From Asterias rubens (taxonomy: Eukaryota; Echinodermata; Asteroidea; Forcipulatida; Asteriidae): 64,000 nt of DNA. The stretch spans positions 1,922,001 through 1,986,000 of the forward strand of contig NC_047068.1 in NCBI RefSeq assembly GCF_902459465.1. Reading direction: 5' to 3'. The notes under the pieces are model-generated. The model ran no database searches and was not told the origin of the DNA. It saw only the letters and a list, made by a program, of their open reading frames with translations. Positions 55,201 through 64,000 of this stretch are shown piece by piece. Both the position numbers and the translations under genes were made by a program. The first letter of the stretch is position 1. The number at the start of each line of letters is the position of its first letter.

Positions 55201-57680
55201 TGAGTTTTCTGAGTAATGTATTTCATTTAATTCATTTAAAAAAGGAAAAAGAGATGCATGCTTCAATGATCCGCTGTTATTATTACTTTCGTTGAGATAA
55301 TGATTTGACAAAAACTTTGCAAAGACTGGCGAGTTGTTCCACTTTGTTTCATCCCTTTTCCAGGTTTTTAGTTTGAATTATGCAATGTTGAAGCAAGTTA
55401 AATTAGGATTACAACGAATGTGTCCAATCAATGTAAAGCTTGAATTTAGCTTGAATTAAAGGCCAAATGAGACCATCAAATCGCTCTATGACAGAGACCA
55501 TTTTACGTGTATTCTGTAAATAACACCCTGTTCAAACTGCTAACCCAGAAGAGGATGACAGATGTCAAACAAGGCAATCTTTGTAAAGATTTTGCAAGAT
55601 AGGGCCTATTAAAAAATTTCAGAAAAGCATTTTCCAAGCAATCGTTTGATTGATTTAAATTTGTTCGTGTCTTTTTAATGTGTGGGCCTGGGTTTCCCCT
55701 TTTGAAAGTGGTAAACATCAAGCTTCTGGTCAATTTGCCGACAGAAATGTGTGATATTGAAAGTGAATTGTGTATACTGTACCATTGGGAGGATCGAGGG
55801 CTTCGCTTAATGCATATTCTTAGCTGAAGCTGGACACCGTTTACTCCAAGAAATGAGAGATTTAAGTGGGTTATTTGCTCCACTAACCTCAGGGGCTTAG
55901 GCAGTACATGAAAATAGTAACTGAGTAGGATTCAATGTCCAACAAATGTATGCCCAAGGCAAAAAATTGTCTCTCTTGAAATAAATGTCATGAAAGTCTG
56001 GACCGTGTCTTAAATTTTGTGAGCCTTTTTCTTTTCTTAAATTTGTTATTTTTTAATAACAACATTGTCACACTTGTAAGTGAGTCACAAGTGGCCTTTC
56101 ATCCCTAATTGGTGATAGAAACCAAATTTAAAAAGTGTAAAAAAGGAGAGCAATGTATGATGTTGAATTGCATGTAAAGCGCTTGCGATAATCTAGAGAG
56201 AATCAGTCTAGTATTGTCTCTAGCCTCTAGGTATGCCTCTTGGTTTAGGCAGCCAACCAAAGAACAAGCATTTCATTTCGCTCTACATTCAAATTCACAA
56301 AACCACAACCTGAAAATACTACTCCTAGAACTATGACTACTACTAAAGGGTGTATGTAACTTCTATAGGACAAAAAACACAATGTCCACAGATTTACACT
56401 AAACTTACACAGTTTGAAGAAAATGATAGTAGAAAGCTTCCCTGAAAATATTACGTGCTGAGGTGCTGTAGTTTTGGGGAAATGAGTAAAACAATTCTCA
56501 TGAGACGAAAAATTATTTTAATCATTTACAAACGTATTTTCATGACATTGTTTAACTCATTTCTCAAAAACTACAGCACCTCCTCAGTAAGTAATATTTG
56601 AAGGGAAGCTTTCCACTATCATTATCTTCAAACCCTGTAAGTTTAATGTAAACCTATGGAAATTTTGAAAAAGTACCCAAATCCTTTAAGAGGTAGGTTT
56701 GTTCCACTAAACAGTTCTAGGAGCAGGTAAATACAAGTTTGTTTTACACTTTTCATTGTAATTTGTTTAGTATAATAATTTGGTTTGTGTTGTGTTATGT
56801 GATGGTGTAAAAAATGGTTAAAGGTATAAATTAGGAATAAAGACAAGAAGCAAGCACCACAAATACTAGTGTCATCATGGCGCCCAGGTGAGCATCTGAC
56901 TATGGGGGCTTGATGTGGTTCATGCTGTTGGCGTTATCGTCAGTTCGTTCGTGACTGGCTTGGCTCAGGAGACGATAGCGGAATGAACCTTACCTTGTCC
57001 TCCGTTTATACAACTTTATCTAATTGAATTTGTCATGTTCGTTCAAAAAACTAGTTAAATAATAACATAAATAACTTAACACTTCGTCTCTTGTGCAGGA
57101 ATATATGATACTTACTTTCAGCAGTTAAGGCATAAGCCTAAGGGAGCGTGCCGTAAGTATATAAAATCAATTGTTTTCATAAATTAGAACCCTCTAAGTA
57201 TCAACTATCATCCCATGATCATCCCAAGTTGAATTTTGAAAGTGGCAGTGAGTTGGTCGTCATTTGCTTGGCTGCTTCATTTATCATCTCTCAAATTCAA
57301 AAGAGTTTTAAAAAACTCAGTAAGAGGGGGGGGGGGCGACAGATATTTCCTACGAATACGAGTCCTGAACCACCCAGTGAAGTGCTTAATTAAAATTTAC
57401 AATCAAATCAACAGCAAGAGGGCCATCTTTTCCGTTCCGTTTAGAAAATGGAAGAGGCAAATAAAAACAAAAATGATAGTCTGGTTACTATTCACGTGTA
57501 AACCGGTAGTTAAATACGGCTGGACACCAGACTAAATGTTGAGCCCGAAAATTCCAGTATCCACCGGTTTTCAAAATAATTAAATTCAAGTATTAAACAG
57601 ACTATTTGTAGGAGGCCCTAGACGATAAAATTCAGACAAAACACTTCTGTACTCTATATACTTACTCCCGACAAAGCCAT
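52237..57680 (-). CDS. UBE2S: Ubiquitin-conjugating enzyme E2 S
   Basis: Three firm exons, 55121-54974, 53791-53601 and 52524-52237, give a phase-consistent chain from SSNVENL to the stop. UBC fold features: HPN at about 89-91, catalytic Cys99 in NGEICVN, and KRDW just after. The tail is Lys/Arg-rich and ends KRTLKRL, like the UBE2S C-terminus that docks on the APC/C. UBE2S elongates Lys11-linked ubiquitin chains in mitosis. The start is inferred: a 15-base exon at 57680-57666 reads MALSG before a GTAAGT donor, matches the required phase 0, and gives 213 residues, close to the vertebrate length. The intron this implies is about 2.5 kb. Confidence is high for the gene and moderate for the first exon. 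Confidence 0.93.
53210..53445. mobile_element. Family C element
   Basis: Left end GGGCCCAATTTCATAGAGC, right end GCTCTATGAAATTGGGC, inner arms around CCAAATGTCC. It is in the UBE2S intron between exons 3 and 4. Confidence 0.75.
54725..54955. mobile_element. Family G fold-back element
   Basis: TTTCACGGCTCTGCTTA at the left and TAAGCAGAGCCATGAAA at the right, with inner TAAGCATAGAAT arms. It ends about 20 bp inside the donor of UBE2S exon 2. Confidence 0.7.
55200..56340. other. UBE2S first intron, no feature
   Basis: I see nothing beyond chance ORFs here. The 126-residue frame at 55503-55883 on the minus strand has no domain or codon pattern to support it. Confidence 0.5.
56343..56689. mobile_element. 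Family D fold-back element
   Basis: Same arms as 25117-25487. Right TTAA at 56686-56689. In the inferred first intron of UBE2S. Confidence 0.8.
57666..57680 (-). other. UBE2S: Inferred UBE2S first coding micro-exon
   Basis: ATG GCT TTG TCG GGA followed by GTAAGT. It is the only ATG-to-donor unit I found upstream of 55121 that has the right phase and a short length like the one to six residues expected before the conserved SNVENL. Confidence 0.5.
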
Positions 57681-57894
57681 TTGGAAGTTACGTCAAGGAT
57701 CAGTCAAGGGAAAATTGGGAAAAAACCTAGTTATTGAAAACCGCAGCTGTGTATTCGGATGTACGTACATGTACTGCGCGATTTGAACGTTAGACGTTAT
57801 CGCAAACTCGGAGTGTCATTGGGTCAGTGATGTCAGAGGTTGGAATATAAATCAGCCAATCACTGTGCACGTACATGTACGTCCTACCGCGGGG

Positions 57895-58095
57895 AATGTG
57901 GTAGCCAAGTGGAGGAGGAGTCTAAAACCATGGAGGAAAAAATATCCTCCATGGTAAAACAAATACAAAGAATACTTGCAAAGAATACTTCATTTCTTGT
58001 TATTATTCTCTGCTGGAAGAGTGGGTGTTTGATAGAAGCATAAAATAAGCATAAAGCGGCTTTGTTAATGGAGGTTCTCCTCCATGGTTGTTATA
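57895..58095. repeat. Palindromic segment upstream of UBE2S
   Basis: CCATGGAGGA..TCCTCCATGG forms a short-range hairpin at 57928-57955, and GGAGGTTCTCCTCCATGG repeats at 58069. No gene seen here. Confidence 0.5.
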
Positions 58096-58356
58096 TGGGA
58101 AATTTCGTTGGATGGTCTCATCATCAGCAGTCACTGTATATGCAAGGAGGGATTGGGGGAGTACCAACCATAAGTTATGTTTTTAAATAACAATACATTG
58201 TGCCAAATTGCTTATTGTATTATCACCGACATGATCATCAATGGATTTCAACCCGTGACTTGAACAGCCAGCATAGGATATACAAACAAACAAAAACAAA
58301 CAAAATCCGAATGAAAAGACATGAAGGGTTATATTGCAAACTGCATTAACTCGACA

Positions 58357-58412
58357 CTGATGAGCCGAAAAGGCGGACTCTCGGAGGGTCCGCCTCTAGA
58401 GACGCACAGTGT
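58357..58412 (+). other. Hammerhead-like CTGATGA motif with hairpin
   Basis: CTGATGA (58357-58363) is followed by GCC-GAAAA-GGC, then by an 8-bp hairpin (AGGCGGAC / GTCCGCCT). ACACTG and CAGTGT pair across it. The GAAA expected right after stem II is absent (GGAC instead), so this is at best a degenerate or chance match. Confidence 0.25.
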
Positions 58413-58879
58413 ACCGACTGACTAACGTATGCCACTGTCACGGAACAGTTTCACATTGCAAGCAAATTGAAGCAAGCCACTTTTCGACCGCCTATTAATA
58501 GGCCCTTTTTTATATAGCAGAAGCTCTTTTCGTCCGCCGGCAAAGAAAAGATAAACCCTGCTTTTCTAGAAACAGAAGAGTATAGAAAGCGTTTCACAAA
58601 ACGCTCAGTTTCAGGTAGCAGAAAAGTAGAAGAGCAGACAAATTTATATATAAAAAACATAAAATGTTCTTTTTTACTATTCTGATACCAGAAATCTCAG
58701 ATGTCCACTTATCGTTCTCCATGATACCCTTTTGTAATGGAATTGGATACAAAAAACTCTTTCTCTGGACGGAAGGGTCACTTATTTACCTTGCTTGGGC
58801 GCTGCACTGTGGCGACCACCTTGTGTGCTCAGTGTCTAATATTTGTCTCGTTTTTGTCACTTTTTAGTACATTTGTTGG

Positions 58880-61800
58880 ACTTATTGTTGAATTGGAGGC
58901 TGCCTTGTTGCACCAAGCATCATGTTTTTACGGATTTGTATTTGTTTGCTGTTAGTTTTGAGAGTTTTGAGCCAAATTCTTGCCAATCCTGCTGAGGAAG
59001 TAAACGAATATGGACGGCCATTTCCCATCGTGTACAACCGACATGAATTACTGCAGCTTCGGCCTTTGACCAGTGCCCCACCCAACATTGACATTCCAAT
59101 AGAGATTCAATCAAAGCAACGTAAAAGGGGAACAAAGGGTGGAATTCACCAACGACTTAAGGCCCGGTTCTACAGGCCCCGATAACGAGAACGAAAACGA
59201 GAACGATAAAAATGCACGCTCGCGATTGGTTGAATTGATCCACGCAGAATACGCCCACGCTCATTCAACCAATCGAGGGCGTGCATTTGTATCGTTATCG
59301 TTTTCGTTCTCGTTATCGGGGCCTGTGTGACCGGGCCTTTAGACGCCGAAAGTTTCGTCCGCCACTTCCTTCAATAATCACAGGTAATTCGCAATCACTT
59401 CGAAACAAAATGGATGAATTAAAGGCCTGCACTGACTACCAGTATGGATATAGAGACAGTTGCCTGGTGTGTTTTAGTGAGACATTAGTTTAAGAGTACA
59501 GACAGTCCACACACATCAGAAATCGAGGGTTTTGCTTGCGAAAGAATGGACAGGACATTAGATTCAAATAAACTTACTGGAGGTGGAGTTTGTGCCTATG
59601 TCAACAAGAGATGGTGCACAGTTTGTTCACCGGACATCGAGTTGCTCACGATTTCACTGCGTCCATTTTACCTTCCCAGAGAGTTCAATCAAATATTCAT
59701 CACCGTTGTCTACATTCAGCCTAAAGCTGACGTAAACATTGCCTCTTCTAAAATTGCTGAGATTACGCAAGACCTTGAACTGAAATTGCCAGACTCTTTG
59801 AAACTGATACTTGGAGATTGCAATAATTGTCAATTGGAGTCCACCCACACTACCATCAATTATGTGAACATTCCTACAAGGGGAGATAGGACATTGGATA
59901 AATGCTATGGGAACGTTGCAGATGGCTATAAGGCATATTATAAGAAAGCAGGACTTGGAGCGTCTGATCACGATATGGTGCATCTGATGCCCAAATACAA
60001 ACAAAAACTAAAACAAAAGAAGCCTTCCGTTATTAAAGTAAAACAATGGACAAAGGAAAACACTGACACCTTGAGAGCATGTTTCGAATGTACTGACTGG
60101 GCTGTGTTCATGGACTCTTAATGAAATCGACGAGACTACTGAGGCTGTTAGTGCGTATATCAATTTTTGTGAAGATTTGACTGTTCCAGAAATAGAACGA
60201 AAATTCTATCCTAACAACAAGCCATGGATAACAAAGGAGATACGCAACCTCTTAAAACAGAAAGTACTAGCCGTTGAAAATAATGATGTGCAAGAAAAAC
60301 GGAAGATTCAACGTGAAATTACCAGGCTGATTAAACACGGTAAACGCAAGTATGGAAAACAAATAGAGGACAACTTTAGCCTAAAGGACCCCAAAAAGGC
60401 TTGGCAGGGTCTGAAAACCATAACCTGTTGTGGTCTCAAGAACAGGACATATAACATTGCACCGGAAAAGCTACACGATTTCGCAAACGAGCTGAATGTT
60501 TTCTTCGGTCGCTTTGATGTTGCTGATTTTAGCGATTTAAACACCGACATCTGCAGAACTTTGGAATCCAATGCAAGCACAGAAAACGCAATCCAACTCA
60601 GCTTGCAAACCGTTGAAAACGCATTGAAGAAATTAAAAGCCAACAAAGCAAGGGGCCCGGATTGGATCTCGGGAAAGACTCTAAAAATGTGCTACAAAGA
60701 ACTGTCACCTGTTTTTCGAGAAATGTTTCAATGGTCACTTGATGCTCACCACATTCCCAAACTATGGAAATCGTCAAATGTTGTCCCCATTCCAAAAATA
60801 GCCAAACCTTCAGCCTGGAATGAGTATCGGCCAGTAGCTCTTACCGCCATTGTAATGAAATGTTTTGAGAGCATTGTGAAAGAACTTCTCCTGACACATA
60901 CCAAGATCTTTGCCGATCCTTGCCAGTTTGCATACTGTACAAAGCGAGGGGTGGATGACGCTGTAACAACACTATTACACAATATCCAGTGTCATCTTGA
61001 TCAACCTAAAACTTACGTTAGAACACTATTTTTTTATTTCTCATCTGCCTTCAATACACTACAACCGCATAAAGTTGGTTCAGAAGCTACAGAACACGCA
61101 CGTCAATCCACACTTGTGCCTGTGGATCAGTGACTTCATGAGAGCTAGACCCCAACGTGTAAAGATCAGAACTTCTTTCTCTGACTTGATCTTCACAAAT
61201 ACTGGAGCGCCACAGGGTTGTGTACTATCACCAGTCCTCTTTACTTTGTACACCAGTGACTTTAATAGTAACAGTGAATCTTGCTCTCTTGTTAAGTACG
61301 CCGATGACACTTCCTTGACTGGTCTGATCCTCAAAAACAATGAGACTAATTATAGGCTTGAAATAGAGCGCTTTGTCCAGTGGTGTGATGACAACTTTCT
61401 CACTTTGATTTATAACCAAAACCAAAGAACTTGTTTTTGATTTTCTTAAGATCCGTCAAGGTATTCATCCGGTTTGTATAAAGAATGACGAAGTCGAAAT
61501 TGTCAGTGAATATAAATATCTTGGAACAATTATAGATAACAAAAATACTCAAAAAATGTGTGCCAAGGCAAATCAGAGGCTTTATTTTCTAAGGAAATTA
61601 CGATCTTTCAATGTCCGTGATTCGATTTTACACCTGTTTTACCAGAGTATTATTCAGTCTGTCATTACTTTTAGCTGTATTGTTTGGTATAATAATCTAA
61701 CTGTGAAAAATCAGAAGAAAATTGATCGTATCACCAAGGTTGCCAGCAAGATAATAGGTTTCGAAGTAAAACCCATGAGAGAAATCCTAGACAAACAGTA

Positions 61801-62238
61801 TGTAAATAAACTGAAAGTTATAACCCAGGACCCAACTCACCCACTTCACTCATTCATTCACATTCTCCCAACAGGAAGGTACCGTTCTCTCTCTACTCGC
61901 ACAAACCGGTTCAGACTATCTTTTTTACCCAGTGCTATTCATCTTTTTAACTCACTTTTTACAAGTTAACTTAGTAGTAGTTGTTGTTGTTTTTCCATTT
62001 TAATCAGTGATGGTGAGATTTTGATAACGTTTCTCTCTTTGTAAACTTGAACTAGCCTATTTATTGCTTATACAAAAATGTTTGTAATTAATTCTGTGTT
62101 TTTAAAATGTAATGTTTTTTGTTTTTCTATAAGTATCAAATTTGAATCTTTTTAGTGCACACAGGGAAAACAATTTTCACTTTTTACTTGTAATCTGTGA
62201 TGAAATAAATAAATTGAATTGAATTGAATTGAATTGAT
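58880..62238 (+). mobile_element. Decayed CR1/L2-like LINE retrotransposon
   Basis: Plus-strand open pieces at 58922-59185, 59341-59493, 59546-60121, 60177-61133, 61060-61440 and 61556-61969 are consecutive parts of one polyprotein. Seen: a basic N-terminal patch (RKRGTKGGI) leading into NSQSLRNKMDEL; apurinic-type endonuclease motifs (SET, LGDCN, GASDHD); reverse transcriptase motifs (RPVALT near 60830, SSAFN near 61045, GAPQGCVLSP near 61205, YADDTS near 61300); and a C-terminal LFYQSIIQSV stretch. It ends in a polyA-like signal and a (TTGAA)n tail at about 62208-62238. It is dead: frame breaks near 59493, 60121, 61070 and 61440, and the Asp normally before Phe-Ser-Ser-Ala-Phe is Tyr. The 5' limit is uncertain. 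Confidence 0.9.
59157..59341. mobile_element. 179-bp inverted-repeat element inserted in the LINE
   Basis: The element (59160-59338) is bounded by TTA on both sides (59157-59159 and 59339-59341). It has inverted ends AGGCCCGG / CCGGGCCT, and longer inner arms rich in GATAACGA and AACGAAAACG. Removing it with one TTA rejoins the LINE reading frame. A three-base TTA/TNA duplication is typical of PIF/Harbinger-related MITEs. Confidence 0.85.
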
Positions 62239-62264
62239 ATTTGTAGCCATCAGAACCCGCATCT

Positions 62265-62492
62265 TTGGAAAGGGAAGCCTTACAACTTTACCTCACCGGT
62301 ACTGTATGCATGCCTATGCCAGTTGCAATCGGGGCCTACTTTCCTAGAATTAAAGAAGAAGTGGAAAAGTTCAGGCACAGCAATCGGTATGAAAGTCTAG
62401 CCTGTGAATGTGGGCGTGAGTACCTCACTTCACCTCACCTCATGCAAAAGATGCGGTGTTTGCTGGTTCCCAACAGGCAACAACAATTTTAG
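62265..62492 (+). CDS. Unrecognised open frame after the LINE tail
   Basis: The open frame can be read from an AG at 62243 (PSEPASLEREALQLYL) to a stop at 62492. It has mixed polar/hydrophobic composition and a Cys-rich part (ACECGREY, MRC). I do not recognise it. It may be an exon of a gene extending off the window, part of another repeat, or chance. It begins just after the LINE (TTGAA)n tail. Confidence 0.25.
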   Translation: MEREALQLYLTGTVCMPMPVAIGAYFPRIKEEVEKFRHSNRYESLACECGREYLTSPHLMQKMRCLLVPNRQQQF

Positions 62493-62499
62493 ACCCCGT

Positions 62500-63180
62500 G
62501 CACTTTAAACGCACAACATCCGTGCACACCAAACGCGCCCATCCCGCCCGTCCCGTCCGTCCGCCACATGAGGCGGCCCACACTCAGCGCAGCCGCCGCC
62601 CATGGTACGCATACGGGGGGGGGGGGGGGGCGCTGTGGCATTGGTGGACCCATAGCCGTATATTGGGCCTGGGGTGGACCTATCGGCAATGCGATCAATA
62701 AATATTTCAACACCGGTGTCCCAGGAAATTCTGTCCGCCGGCGGAGATTCGGTGCCCGTACGTGGACGCGCTTGAGGTGGATGGTTCAAAAGAGGGCGCT
62801 ATCAAAAAAAGGTTTGTACACAGTTTGCCATTATGGGGATGGGGGGATCGACCGTCCGACGAATCTCCGGGGGCGACAGAATCTCATGTCACACAAAGTC
62901 CTACTCGACCAAAGATAAATTAACAATTCAAACAATACAAAAATACACAACAAATAACTAAAAGTCCTTCAGTCATTCAATCATTCAAAGCGAAAACACA
63001 AAATGCACTGACATCTGAACTTCAGTTTTCTTTTCTGTTTTATGTGAGTGGTCCCCTACCTCGACATCGAGCGTGTCAGCAGCATAATGAAACATGAATT
63101 CCCTGTGATGATATTCCGTGGGCCGGCCGGGACGCTAGTTTCTGATTACTAAGTGTTACTTTTATGGTAACGTCCAAATT
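62500..63180. other. GC-rich patch and right flank
   Basis: 62500-62900 is GC-rich with a G-run (62614-62630). All of its overlapping ORFs are low-complexity. No supported gene. A C-run of about 20 lies further right at 63790-63809. Confidence 0.5.
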
Positions 63181-63183
63181 TTA

Positions 63184-63760
63184 AGGCACTGAACCTGCTT
63201 TTGCTCAACTTTGTTAGCATAAAACCTTACTTGGGACGATGGGAGCTGTTGGCAGTATAACACATTGTGAGAAACGGCTCCCTCTGAAGTAAAATAAGTA
63301 GGATTTGAAACTTTGCATGGTGGAAATACGATGGTTTGCGGTAACACCATGTAATGACTATCTCCAATGAGTTGGGGTGGTTCTGAAAAGAACTGTTGGT
63401 TTCAACTCGACGTTTCGATCAGTATGCTCTGATCGTCTTCTGGAAAAAAAAAAAAAGGGAATTTTTTTTTCCCCCTTAAAAACAAAAAAATATACATATA
63501 TATTTATTTTGTTTCTCTTTTTTTCTCTCCAGAAGACGATCAGAGCATACTGATCGAAACGTCGAGTTGAAACCAACGGTTCTTTTCAGAACCACCCCAA
63601 CTCATTAGAGATAGTCATTACATGGTGTTACCGCATCCCCTAAAATAATTATTTGAATTTGATTTCGAGACCTCAGAATTTGATTTTGAGGTTCATCCGA
63701 TTTGATTCACTTGTGTTCTGCGCATTTATACACCAAGTGAGGGCCGTGTGATTACCGAAG
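63184..63760. mobile_element. Family A element, copy 12, split by a family E element
   Basis: The left half of A is at 63184-63297 and the right part at about 63645-63760. A family E fold-back occupies 63298-63640 between them. Confidence 0.7.
63298..63640. mobile_element. Family E fold-back element inside a family A copy
   Basis: Arms of at least 100 bp (63341-63440 and 63530-63640) around an A/T-rich centre with mono- and dinucleotide runs. The insertion splits family A copy 12. Confidence 0.8.
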
Positions 63761-64000
63761 GGTGCTCTTGGGTAGAAATGCCTACAGGACCCCCCCCCCC
63801 CCCCCCCCGAAGACACCTCGAAGAAAGGGGTGGTAATTTACGGAGGCACTGCCATCTGAGTCAGAAACAATGGTGCAAATCTTCTTACACAAAACTATAA
63901 ACAAACGGCCGAAATGACCTGGGAATGGGGACATGACCTGAGCGGGGACACAACCTAGTATATGCCCGTACTCTCATCAACGGGTTAGCACACGTACCGC

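Noticed and set aside
55503..55883. 126-residue minus-strand ORF
   Set aside because: No domain, no splice context, and it lies in the UBE2S first intron.
62456..62918. Overlapping ORFs in GC-rich DNA
   Set aside because: Low-complexity products in several frames on both strands, with a G-run. None has family features.

Overview
This window is animal nuclear DNA. It has multi-exon genes with GT-AG introns, a non-LTR retrotransposon, tRNA-derived SINE-like units and many short fold-back elements. The gene set and the repeat style fit a marine deuterostome invertebrate, most likely an echinoderm such as a sea star. That taxonomic call is inference and not proven by any single feature. No bacterial operon, CRISPR array or rRNA is present.

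Five protein genes can be reconstructed exon by exon. (1) TOP3A, DNA topoisomerase III alpha, minus strand 27309 to 851: 25 coding exons whose lengths sum to 3384 bases (1127 residues) with every splice phase agreeing. (2) UQCC4/CCSMST1-like mitochondrial complex III assembly factor, plus strand 28401-29305: two exons, head-to-head with TOP3A across about 1.1 kb. (3) Histone H3.3, minus strand 33747-33028: two coding exons, a probable 5' UTR intron and a CCAAT-rich promoter near 35.1 kb. (4) A TRAF6-like RING/TRAF-zinc-finger/MATH signalling adaptor, minus strand 45683-37450: eight exons, 457 residues. (5) UBE2S-like E2 ubiquitin-conjugating enzyme, minus strand 57680-52237: four exons, 213 residues, with an inferred 15-base first coding exon.

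From 58.9 to 62.2 kb lies a decayed CR1/L2-like LINE (endonuclease plus reverse transcriptase) with frame breaks. A 179-bp terminal-inverted-repeat element with a TTA target duplication is inserted in it. Smaller LINE 3' relics lie at 0.2, 10.8-11.1, 14.1-14.6, 23.6-24.0, 39.8-40.0 and 40.4-40.6 kb.

The rest is mostly repeats. One approximately 390-bp TTAA-flanked inverted-repeat family (family A here) has 12 full or partial copies. Families B, C, D, E, F, G and H are further fold-back families. A 54-bp minisatellite lies at 12.06-12.43 kb. An exact 85-bp satellite of 24 units lies at 47.93-50.13 kb and is interrupted once by a 144-bp insertion.

The most interesting pattern I can measure is that many of these elements sit at exon edges. 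Five family A copies begin 39-46 bp upstream of a 3' splice site, and three end 17-22 bp inside a 5' splice site. Other points worth attention are the dual start codons of TOP3A (mitochondrial and nuclear forms), its glycine-rich exon made of a purine-only tract, a long hairpin right after the H3.3 stop codon, and nested insertions that give relative ages for the repeat families.
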